Origin: an uncultured Opitutia bacterium | GTDB taxonomy: Bacteria; Verrucomicrobiota; Verrucomicrobiia; Opitutales; UBA953 | Reading direction: 5' to 3' | Length of the DNA stretch: 13,893 nucleotides | Assembly (NCBI GenBank): GCA_903840235.1 | Contig: CAIMFE010000114.1 | Location: 1 to 13,893, forward strand | Part shown: positions 7,716 to 13,893 of the stretch, in pieces | Layout of the letters: every line of letters starts with the position of its first letter | How positions within the stretch are numbered: position 1 is the stretch's first letter | The notes under the pieces: model-generated | What the model was told of the DNA's origin: nothing | Databases searched by the model: none | What the model saw: only the letters and a program-made list of their open reading frames with translations | Program-made: the position numbers and the translations under genes

Positions 7716-9005
7716 TTACCCAATTTTCTTTAGTTTGCTAATTTCAGGAAATTGCCAAGCGGTGATGCCCATCACGCCGAAGACCGCCAGCCCGCCGATG
7801 ATGACTGAATTAACCGTCCCGAAAATACGAGCCATGAGGCCCGATTCTGCCATTCCCAGTTCATTAGAGCAGCCAATAAAAACAGCGGTAACGGCGGACA
7901 CTCGACCCATCATTTCGGGTGGAACACTGGTCTGTAATATCGTTTGGCGGATGATGACATTTACCGCATCGGCGGCACCTGAGATAAATAAAAATAGACA
8001 ACTTAAAATGAAAGCACCGATGAGTCCAAAGCCCAAGAATTGAGCGATGGGAATAGCGAAACCAAAGCCGATGATACAGAGACCGAAAATGGCAAATGAG
8101 AGATAGAGTGCACGACCCGCATTTTTAAATGATGGAAGAAAAATTAAGCAGACGGAAGTGATCACGGCACCGCTGGAAGTAGCGGCCCGCAGGACACCAA
8201 ATCCTAATTCTCCCACCTGGAGCATTTCGGCGAAAAGAGGGAGTAGTGCCACGGCGCCACCGAGAAGAACCGCAAATAAATCGAGGGTAAATGCGCCGAG
8301 CATGACCCGCTGACCGAGCATGAAATTGATACCCGCTCGTAAGCTTTGAAAGATTGGCTCACGAACTTTGGATTGTAATTTTTGACTCGTGCGAACGCAG
8401 GAGGTGGAAATGAGCGCCGATAGAAGTAAGGCACTCATGACCGTGTAGGCCAAGCTGGCGCCCCCGTGCCAAAGCATCACGCCGCCGATGCCCGGTCCTA
8501 AAACGGAAGCGAGTTCAAATAAAGTATTTCGCCAACGAATGGCATTCGACATTTTTTCTCGTGGTAGGATTTCTGCGAGCATGGCCTGTCGCGATGTCGT
8601 CAAAAAACTTCGGGCGAATCCACCGAGTACGACAACTGAATAGAGTAAGATTAATTTTACCGTAGGCGTTTCAAAATTAGGTATGAAAAATAAAACAGAG
8701 CTAAACAAAAGCATGGAGCCCAGGGCACTGCAGGCAATGCGATGGCGATTGTGGTTGTCAGCAAAGTGACCAGCAAAAAGTACCGTACTCACAAAGGGAA
8801 TGACTTCGGCGAGGCCGATACCGCCGAGGGCAAGCGCGGCCACTTTATGATCCGCTTTGGTTAATTGAAAAACCTGCCAGGCAATAGCGACGCCTTGAAT
8901 CTGAATTGCTAATGTACCAAGAACTAAGCCCGAGATATAAAAACGGAAGGGGGTGGACTTTATAGCGGAAGTGCCGGTGGGTTCATTCAAGTCCATTCCC
9001 CGCAT
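7716..9005 (-). CDS. MFS transporter (DHA3/MFS_3-like efflux permease)
   Basis: 429 residues, mostly hydrophobic, consistent with about twelve membrane spans. After a short polar N-terminus (1-20) the first helix region FYISGLVLGTLAIQIQGVAIAWQVFQLT has the S/G...Q-x-x-A-I-x-W-Q-V-Y/F-x-L pattern of the MFS_3/EntS-like group. The motif A-like loop GHFADNHNRHR (79-89) sits between helices 2 and 3. A central cytoplasmic loop (SQKLQSKVREPIFQSLRAG) separates the two six-helix halves, and the C-terminal half contains the PPEMMGRVSAV pattern of this family. Members export siderophores, drugs or other small molecules; the substrate is unknown. The start is ATG at 9005 with another ATG three codons on (8996); neither has a Shine-Dalgarno sequence. 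It is probably cotranscribed with the downstream ABC-F gene but otherwise unrelated to it. Confidence 0.85.
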   Translation of the reverse strand: MRGMDLNEPTGTSAIKSTPFRFYISGLVLGTLAIQIQGVAIAWQVFQLTKADHKVAALALGGIGLAEVIPFVSTVLFAGHFADNHNRHRIACSALGSMLLFSSVLFFIPNFETPTVKLILLYSVVVLGGFARSFLTTSRQAMLAEILPREKMSNAIRWRNTLFELASVLGPGIGGVMLWHGGASLAYTVMSALLLSALISTSCVRTSQKLQSKVREPIFQSLRAGINFMLGQRVMLGAFTLDLFAVLLGGAVALLPLFAEMLQVGELGFGVLRAATSSGAVITSVCLIFLPSFKNAGRALYLSFAIFGLCIIGFGFAIPIAQFLGFGLIGAFILSCLFLFISGAADAVNVIIRQTILQTSVPPEMMGRVSAVTAVFIGCSNELGMAESGLMARIFGTVNSVIIGGLAVFGVMGITAWQFPEISKLKKIG

Positions 9006-9092
9006 TTGACGAACAATTGCTTAATGGTCAAACCTGCTTAAAAGTTGGTAAAAAATCACATAATCTTAACTTTTTTGGGTGCCTTTTAATCT

Positions 9093-9147
9093 TTCAATGA
9101 ATGTGTTTTTACCTTCATAATGTTTTTTAACCTAATTTAAAAATATT
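9093..9147 (+). promoter_or_regulatory. Candidate glm operon promoter and AT-rich leader
   Basis: The 142-bp gap between the divergent MFS gene and glmM is AT-rich. A possible -35 TTCAAT (9093-9098), 17-bp spacer and -10 CATAAT (9116-9121) would start transcription near 9128, giving an unstructured leader of about 20 nt without a Shine-Dalgarno sequence. The -35 match is weak. No glmS-ribozyme-like or riboswitch structure is recognised in the gap. Confidence 0.35.
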
Positions 9148-10497
9148 ATGACCCAAAAGTTATTTGGTACAGATGGTATTCGTGGTCGTGCGAATGAGTA
9201 CCCGATTACCTCTGAGGTCGCGCTGAAAGCGGGTCAGGCTATTTCTCGTGTCTTAAAATCTAAGGGGGCAAATCACAATCGCGTGGTGATCGGTAAGGAT
9301 ACCCGAATTTCTGGGTACATGTTAGAAACCGCACTGACGAGTGGACTCGTGGCGAGCGGTATGGATGTTTTTTTGGTCGGTCCAATGCCCACACCTGCAG
9401 TGGCTCATTTAACCAAGTCGATGGGGTGTGGTGCGGGCATCATGCTGACGGCTTCCCATAATCCTTATGAAGACAATGGTCTTAAAATTTTTGGACCTGA
9501 CGGTTATAAATTATCCGACGAATTAGAACGCCAGATTGAGGGCGAAATTCTCTCGGCACAGAAACAGCCCTTGGTTGCACCTGCACAAATCGGAAAAGCT
9601 TTGCGCATTAATGACGCCAGCGGACGCTATATTGAATATGCTAAGCAGAGTGCTGGTATCGTAGATTTATCCGGACTAAAAATCGTCGTCGATTGCGGAC
9701 ATGGTGCGGCCTATCAAATCGCTCCGGTGATTTTCCGAGAACTGGGAGCTGAAGTGATCAAGTTAGCGGTCGAACCCAACGGCTTGAATATTAACGACGG
9801 AGTAGGGGCTTTGCATCCTGAATACGCGGGTAAAGTCGTTAAAGAGCAGGGCGCTGATATTGGTATCTCATTTGATGGAGATGCCGATCGCGTGATTTTC
9901 AGTGACGAAACGGGTGCCTCCATATCGGGCGACCGTATTTTAGTTTTATGTGCGATGGCACTTAAACAAGCGGGCCTCCTGCGGAATGATACGATGGTCA
10001 CCACGGTGATGAGTAATCTCGGACTGCATGAAGTCTTACGTGGTGCCGGGATTAACGTCGTGACCTCAGCCGTAGGCGATCGACATGTGATTGAAGCACT
10101 CCGCAAAGGTAGCTTCTCGTTTGGTGGGGAAAATTCGGGTCATTTAATTTTTGCTGATCACGCGACTACGGGTGACGGCATTCTCAGTGCGATTCAGATT
10201 TTACGAATCATGAAGCAGCAGGGTAAGAAAATTTCCGACTTAGTAAAAGTCATGCATGAGTACCCCAGCACTTTATTGAATCTTAAAATCAAGGCTAAGC
10301 CGCCGATTGAATCTTTAGTGCAATTGCAGAAGACGATACGCGAAGCGGACCAAGCTTTTGGTCAAGTGGGACGTCACTTAATCCGTTACTCCGGAACAGA
10401 GAATAAGATTCGTATCCTCGTTGAGCACCGCGAAAAAGCGGAAGTCGATGCCTGGACGAAACGTTTCCAACAAGCCCTAGAGAAAGATTTAGCATAA
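9148..10497 (+). CDS. glmM: Phosphoglucosamine mutase
   Basis: 449 residues, standard GlmM length. It interconverts glucosamine-6-phosphate and glucosamine-1-phosphate in the cytoplasm for UDP-GlcNAc synthesis. The start LFGTDGIRG is the family signature. The phosphorylated serine is Ser103 in TASHNPYEDNGLK; the Mg-binding loop is DGDADR (243-248); the sugar-binding loop is GENSGH (327-332), which marks GlmM rather than phosphomannomutase; the phosphate-binding loop is RYSGTEN (413-419). The last is the RYSGTEN variant rather than the common R-P/K-S-G-T-E-P. All four active-site loops are present. It heads the glm operon and its TAA is two bases before the next ATG, suggesting translational coupling. 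Neither start has a Shine-Dalgarno sequence. Confidence 0.97.
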   Translation: MTQKLFGTDGIRGRANEYPITSEVALKAGQAISRVLKSKGANHNRVVIGKDTRISGYMLETALTSGLVASGMDVFLVGPMPTPAVAHLTKSMGCGAGIMLTASHNPYEDNGLKIFGPDGYKLSDELERQIEGEILSAQKQPLVAPAQIGKALRINDASGRYIEYAKQSAGIVDLSGLKIVVDCGHGAAYQIAPVIFRELGAEVIKLAVEPNGLNINDGVGALHPEYAGKVVKEQGADIGISFDGDADRVIFSDETGASISGDRILVLCAMALKQAGLLRNDTMVTTVMSNLGLHEVLRGAGINVVTSAVGDRHVIEALRKGSFSFGGENSGHLIFADHATTGDGILSAIQILRIMKQQGKKISDLVKVMHEYPSTLLNLKIKAKPPIESLVQLQKTIREADQAFGQVGRHLIRYSGTENKIRILVEHREKAEVDAWTKRFQQALEKDLA

Positions 10498-10499
10498 TT

Positions 10500-11384
10500 A
10501 TGCCGACCTATAATCTCATAAAAACTAAGGCATCGGTGGCGGCGGAACCGATTGTCTCAACACGCACTTGGGCACAAATTCCTTTAGCTAATATCTCATT
10601 AGAAGCTCATCACCAAACTACTTTAGCGGCCGCAGGCTGTTCCTATTCTAAGGATGAAGTTGCCGCGATAAAAGTTCATCCACAAGCGTGGTTGGATCCT
10701 ATTGAAGTCATTAAATTCTTCGACGATTCAGCGGCAGGCGAATTGCAAGATACCGCAGGGGAATCGTTGATTACTTATAAGGAGCGTGGAAAGAAAATCC
10801 ATTATGCCCAAAAAAGTTTTCTGATGGTTTACAGTTGGGACATTTTGAAAGCCAACGAATTAGCGATAGCCCAAAACACCGTATGGGAAAATAAAGGTTT
10901 CGCCCACTCATCGCTTTATGTAGATGGAAAACTATCCGTGGGTGCTGGTACGAAAATTTTGCCCGGTGTGGTTATCGAAGGTGACGTCATCATTGGTGCT
11001 AATTGTAAGATTGGTCCCAATTGTTATATCCGAGGATCCACTTCGATTGGTCAGCAGTGTCACATTGGCCAAGCCGTTGAAATTAAGAACTCCGTTATTT
11101 TTAATCAGACCAATGTCGGACACCTGTCGTATATCGGTGACTCCATTTTGGGTGAGAAAGTTAACTTAGGAGCTGGTACCACGACTTCTAATCTGCGCCA
11201 TGACGGCAAGACTCACAGCAGCAAGATAGCAGAGAAGTTGGTCGACACCGGACGTCGAAAATTCGGCACGGTCATTGGCGATAACGTCCATACTGGTATA
11301 AATACATCCATTTACCCTGGCCGTAAAATCTGGCCGGGACTTACGACTCGACCTGCTGATATAGTCATCCAAGATTTACACTAA
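10500..11384 (+). CDS. GlmU-like left-handed beta-helix acetyltransferase lacking the uridylyltransferase domain
   Basis: 294 residues. From about 140 to 290 it is a hexapeptide-repeat left-handed beta-helix (VIEGDVIIGANCKIGPNCYIRG, TSIGQQCHIG and so on). Within it, VGHLSYIGDS (206-215) and VNLGAGTTTSN (221-231) match the GlmU acetyltransferase site; His208 aligns with E. coli GlmU His363. FGTVIGDNVHTGINTSIYPGRKI (255-277) closes the helix. Residues 1-130 contain no LAAGxGTRM nucleotide-binding loop and are far too short for the ~230-residue pyrophosphorylase domain. The SFLMVYSWDILKANELAI segment (106-123) resembles the linker seen before such helices in sugar-nucleotidyltransferase-like proteins. 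Flanked by glmM and glmS, it most likely acetylates glucosamine-1-P with acetyl-CoA; this is inferred, and a non-catalytic or other acyltransferase role is possible. Confidence 0.82.
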   Translation: MPTYNLIKTKASVAAEPIVSTRTWAQIPLANISLEAHHQTTLAAAGCSYSKDEVAAIKVHPQAWLDPIEVIKFFDDSAAGELQDTAGESLITYKERGKKIHYAQKSFLMVYSWDILKANELAIAQNTVWENKGFAHSSLYVDGKLSVGAGTKILPGVVIEGDVIIGANCKIGPNCYIRGSTSIGQQCHIGQAVEIKNSVIFNQTNVGHLSYIGDSILGEKVNLGAGTTTSNLRHDGKTHSSKIAEKLVDTGRRKFGTVIGDNVHTGINTSIYPGRKIWPGLTTRPADIVIQDLH

Positions 11385-11399
11385 TTACCCTAATACACC

Positions 11400-13238
11400 A
11401 TGTGCGGCATTATCGGATATATCGGAACGCGTCCTGCGACTCCCATTCTCATTGGTGGTCTGAAGAGACTTGAATATCGTGGATACGATTCAGCCGGCTT
11501 AGCGTTATTGGATGCCCAAGGCCTGACCACTTTTAAGGCCGTCGGTAAAGTCGCCCGCTTAGTTGAAAAATTACGCGGCGATTTATCGCCTGAGAAGCAT
11601 GAAAGTTATACGGTCGGTATTGCGCACACCCGCTGGGCAACGCACGGTGCACCTACCGAAATCAATGCACACCCGCATTTCGATCAGAGCCGAAAAATTT
11701 GTGTCGTTCATAATGGAATTATCGAAAACTATCGTGACATTCGGAAGAAACTACAGGAATTAGGACATAAGTTTGATTCCGATACTGATACCGAAGCTTT
11801 ATCGCGTTTGATTGGTTTTCATTACAAAGGTGATTTACGTACAGCAGTCGTCCAAGCCTTACAACAAGTTGAGGGTGCCTATGGCATTGCCGTTTTGTGT
11901 GCTGATGAGCCCAACAAGATTGTCGTCGCCCGCAAAGGAAGTCCCTTGGTCATCGGAATGGGGGATGGCGAGTGCTTGGTTGCATCCGACGCATCTGCTC
12001 TGGTTTCCCACACACAACGCGTTATCTATTTAGATGATGGCGATGTCGGCGTAATCACACCGAACAGCGTTGATATTCGTAATCAAGATGATGAACCGAT
12101 TACACGCGGTGTTTCACAACTTGATTTAGATGCTGGCGCCGTTGAAAAAGGCGGCTTCGAGCACTTCATGCTCAAGGAAATATTCGAACAGCCTGAGTCT
12201 GTCGGCAATGCTCTCCGTGGTCGCATCGATATGACTGAAGGTAACGCCGTCTTGGCGGGTATGCAGATGTCTCCCAAGGAGCTCGCAGAGATTCATCGCA
12301 CCGTTTTAGTGGGCTGCGGTACTTCGCTTCACGCGGGTATGGTGGGTGAGTATGCTTTTGAAGATATCGCTGGAATTTCTTCGGAGGTTCAACAGGCTGC
12401 TGAATTCAGATATCGAAATCCGATTGTTGATCATCATGACATGGTGATAGCTATTTCCCAGTCGGGTGAAACTGCGGATACTTTAGCGGCGATTCGTAAG
12501 GCCAAAGAAAAGGGCACCATGATTCTTGGTTTAGTGAACGTCGTCGGCTCAGCGATTGCCCGTGAGACTGGTCGTGGGGTATTCATTCACGCTGGACCTG
12601 AAATCTCGGTCGCATCTACCAAGGCATTTACTGGTCAGGTCACCGTTTTACTTTTAATGGCATTAAAATTAGGTCGCAGTCGTCGACTCTCCCAAGAGCA
12701 CGGCGTGGACTTAGCTCGAGAAATCAGCCAGTTACCTGAATTAATTAATTTTGTTCTTAAGCAAAATGATGCGATTGCAAAAGTCGCCGAGCGCATGGCG
12801 AAGTCAGACCACGCGTTCTTTATTGGTCGTGGTCCGATGCACCCAGTTGCTTTAGAAGGTGCCCTTAAATTAAAGGAAATTTCTTATGTTCATGCCGAGG
12901 GCTATCACGCCGCTGAGCTTAAGCACGGTCCAATCGCTTTATTGACGCAGGGTACGCCCGTGATCGTTTTGGCTAATCAAACCTCCGTACTCGATAAGGT
13001 TTGGAGCAATGCTGAGGAATGTAAGGCACGCGGTGCGCATATCATTGCTGTGGTTACTGAAGGTCATGCTAAGACCGACCTTACGGACGATATCATTGTA
13101 TTGCCTAAATGTGGTCCGCTCGTGGCAACCATTCCTGCAGCGGTCGCTTTACAACTTTTGGCTTATCACGTGGCTCGCATTCGTGGTTGTTCCATTGATC
13201 AGCCCAGAAACTTGGCTAAGTCGGTCACCGTTGAGTAG
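11400..13238 (+). CDS. glmS: Glutamine--fructose-6-phosphate aminotransferase (isomerizing)
   Basis: 612 residues, standard GlmS. It makes glucosamine-6-phosphate from fructose-6-P and glutamine, the entry step of amino-sugar synthesis. The N-terminal glutaminase has the nucleophile Cys2 (MCGIIGYIG), HTRWATHG (76-83) and HNGIIENY (104-111). The isomerase half has two SIS domains: GCGTS (305-309), SQSGETADT (353-361), STKAFT (406-411), KEISYVHAEGYHAAELKHGP (492-511, including the catalytic Glu500 and the ring-opening His region), and the Schiff-base Lys607 in NLAKSVTVE at the C-terminus. It starts 15 bp after the beta-helix gene without a Shine-Dalgarno sequence. It has no room for a glmS ribozyme, so metabolite control, if any, must act at the operon promoter or on the proteins. 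Confidence 0.98.
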   Translation: MCGIIGYIGTRPATPILIGGLKRLEYRGYDSAGLALLDAQGLTTFKAVGKVARLVEKLRGDLSPEKHESYTVGIAHTRWATHGAPTEINAHPHFDQSRKICVVHNGIIENYRDIRKKLQELGHKFDSDTDTEALSRLIGFHYKGDLRTAVVQALQQVEGAYGIAVLCADEPNKIVVARKGSPLVIGMGDGECLVASDASALVSHTQRVIYLDDGDVGVITPNSVDIRNQDDEPITRGVSQLDLDAGAVEKGGFEHFMLKEIFEQPESVGNALRGRIDMTEGNAVLAGMQMSPKELAEIHRTVLVGCGTSLHAGMVGEYAFEDIAGISSEVQQAAEFRYRNPIVDHHDMVIAISQSGETADTLAAIRKAKEKGTMILGLVNVVGSAIARETGRGVFIHAGPEISVASTKAFTGQVTVLLLMALKLGRSRRLSQEHGVDLAREISQLPELINFVLKQNDAIAKVAERMAKSDHAFFIGRGPMHPVALEGALKLKEISYVHAEGYHAAELKHGPIALLTQGTPVIVLANQTSVLDKVWSNAEECKARGAHIIAVVTEGHAKTDLTDDIIVLPKCGPLVATIPAAVALQLLAYHVARIRGCSIDQPRNLAKSVTVE

Positions 13239-13306
13239 TCACAAGTTACTAGGGTAAAAACCTCAGTAGCAGGAACTTGATGCAGGGGCATTTTGTTTAA
13301 ACACAA

Positions 13307-13325
13307 GGAGGATGAAAAATCCTCC
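13307..13325. promoter_or_regulatory. Hairpin covering the SD-like sequence and start codon of the zinc-finger gene
   Basis: GGAGGAT (13307-13313) and ATCCTCC (13319-13325) form a perfect 7-bp stem around a GAAAA loop. The stem contains the AAGGAGG run (13305-13311) and the first two bases of the ATG at 13312. Read rightward, no T-run follows. Read leftward it is followed by TTGTGTTT, so a weak terminator for leftward transcripts is the alternative reading. Confidence 0.45.
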
Positions 13326-13626
13326 CAAGTTATCGTGTGCCAAGTGTCATCAGTCCAAGCTCGTGACCGACTTTCACGAAATCCTTATCAGCGGAGAATT
13401 GCACCCCTGGTGTCATGATTGTTTGCAGAAACAATTGCAGAAAAATTTGGAAATCACTCAGCGTTTAAAATTAGCCACGAAGCGACCATGCACGCAGTGT
13501 GGTATTACCTTTTCGATCCATAGTTTTCATTGGATAAAATCTACGAAGACCAGACACAGTTACTGTCGCGCCTGCCATGCCGTGTATATGGCCATGCGTT
13601 ATGCACGGGTGAAGGGTGAAAAATAA
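13312..13626 (+). CDS. Small protein with two tandem CxxC-x21-CxxC zinc fingers
   Basis: 104 residues, not recognised as a named protein. It contains two zinc-finger units with exactly the same spacing: Cys9/Cys12 with Cys34/Cys37, and Cys60/Cys63 with Cys85/Cys88, a 51-residue repeat. Phe21-His22 corresponds to Phe72-His73, and Trp33 to Tyr84. The C-x2-C...F...C-x2-C followed by a Tyr/Arg/Lys-rich helix (HAVYMAMRYARVKGEK) resembles small zinc-ribbon proteins and the zinc-binding front part of some HNH nucleases, but no HNH active site follows. Binding of DNA or RNA is an inference from the basic tail. ATG at 13312 is the only plausible start, as the frame has a TAG at 13267 upstream; an AGGAGG run abuts the ATG with no spacer, too close for normal use. 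The stop is 6 bp from the tRNA-Lys(CTT) 3' end. Confidence 0.75.
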   Translation: MKNPPKLSCAKCHQSKLVTDFHEILISGELHPWCHDCLQKQLQKNLEITQRLKLATKRPCTQCGITFSIHSFHWIKSTKTRHSYCRACHAVYMAMRYARVKGEK

Positions 13627-13632
13627 ATCCGC

Positions 13633-13634
<2 letters not shown>
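13619..13634 (-). terminator. Possible terminator at the 3' end of the tRNA-Lys pair
   Basis: On the minus strand CAGCGGA (13634-13628) is followed by ATTTATTTTT (13628-13619). CAGCGGA can pair with TCCGCTG (13717-13711) on the other side of the tRNA, placing a GC-rich helix directly before a T-run. This is an unusual terminator because the hairpin loop would be the tRNA itself. Confidence 0.4.
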
Positions 13635-13707
<73 letters not shown>

Positions 13708-13790
13708 AATCAGCGGAAAATTAAGAGAGTGTTGTGGGAGGTTTTTTTCAAGCGAATAAAACCCGTGATAAACCCTAGTTTTGTTCGAAG

Positions 13791-13862
<72 letters not shown>

Positions 13863-13893
13863 TAACGAACCCCTTTAACAAAGAGGGTTAATC

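Noticed and set aside
7155..8043. Open frames of 102-106 residues on the plus strand across uup and the MFS gene
   Set aside because: They are antisense shadows of well-conserved ABC and membrane-transporter genes with no independent support.
8985..9000. Possible LexA site upstream of the MFS gene (GAACAATTGCTT near 9012)
   Set aside because: Only one GAAC half-site is intact and the second half does not match GTTC.
9714..10106. 130-residue minus-strand open frame inside glmM
   Set aside because: It lies wholly antisense to the conserved catalytic region of glmM, has no domain features and no start signal.
11385..11399. glmS ribozyme before glmS
   Set aside because: Only 15 bases separate glmS from the upstream gene, far too few for the ribozyme.
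13280..13298. Possible glmS terminator ATGC-AGGG-GCAT followed by TTTGTTT
   Set aside because: A 4-bp stem is too weak to call a terminator without other evidence.

Overview
The window holds eleven protein genes, one more gene cut by the left edge, and two tRNA genes. It reads as bacterial chromosomal housekeeping DNA of moderate GC. The gene content suggests a Gram-negative bacterium, perhaps of the PVC group (Verrucomicrobiota/Opitutae-like). The reasons are a bacterial SMUG1-type uracil-DNA glycosylase, a glmM/glmS pathway with a separate short GlmU-like acetyltransferase, and a LexA with a Firmicutes-like GAAC-N4-GTTC operator. That lineage is an inference from gene character, not from a marker RNA. 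No mobile element, phage, CRISPR array or obvious novel defence system was seen.

Layout. 1-242 (+): C-terminal end of a probable SAM methyltransferase. 235-894 (-): lexA with its own promoter/operator at 895-932. 966-1703 (-): MenH-like alpha/beta hydrolase. 1788-2273 (+): flavin-reductase-like FMN-binding protein. 2275-4224 (-): speA arginine decarboxylase. 4335-5063 (+) and 5063-5869 (+): SMUG1-type glycosylase, then a class I methyltransferase overlapping it by one base (TAATG). 5866-7671 (-): Uup-type ABC-F ATPase, downstream of an MFS transporter (7716-9005, -). 9148-13238 (+): glmM, a left-handed beta-helix acetyltransferase-like gene, and glmS as one compact operon. 13312-13626 (+): small protein with two identical-spacing zinc fingers. 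13633-13862 (-): tRNA-Lys(CTT) and tRNA-Lys(TTT).

How the genes work together. The clearest functional unit is the amino-sugar operon. GlmS makes glucosamine-6-P and GlmM makes glucosamine-1-P. The middle gene keeps the GlmU acetyltransferase hallmark (His208 in a GHLSYIGD motif) but lacks the nucleotidyltransferase half, so UTP-dependent activation would have to be encoded elsewhere. DNA maintenance is represented by lexA and the SMUG1-like glycosylase.

Structural oddities. All four convergent junctions are packed to between an 8-bp overlap and a 6-bp gap. Both tRNA precursors have leader and trailer sequences that can pair outside the acceptor stem. The zinc-finger gene's start codon and its only SD-like sequence lie in a perfect 7-bp hairpin. 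Most genes lack a recognisable Shine-Dalgarno sequence.
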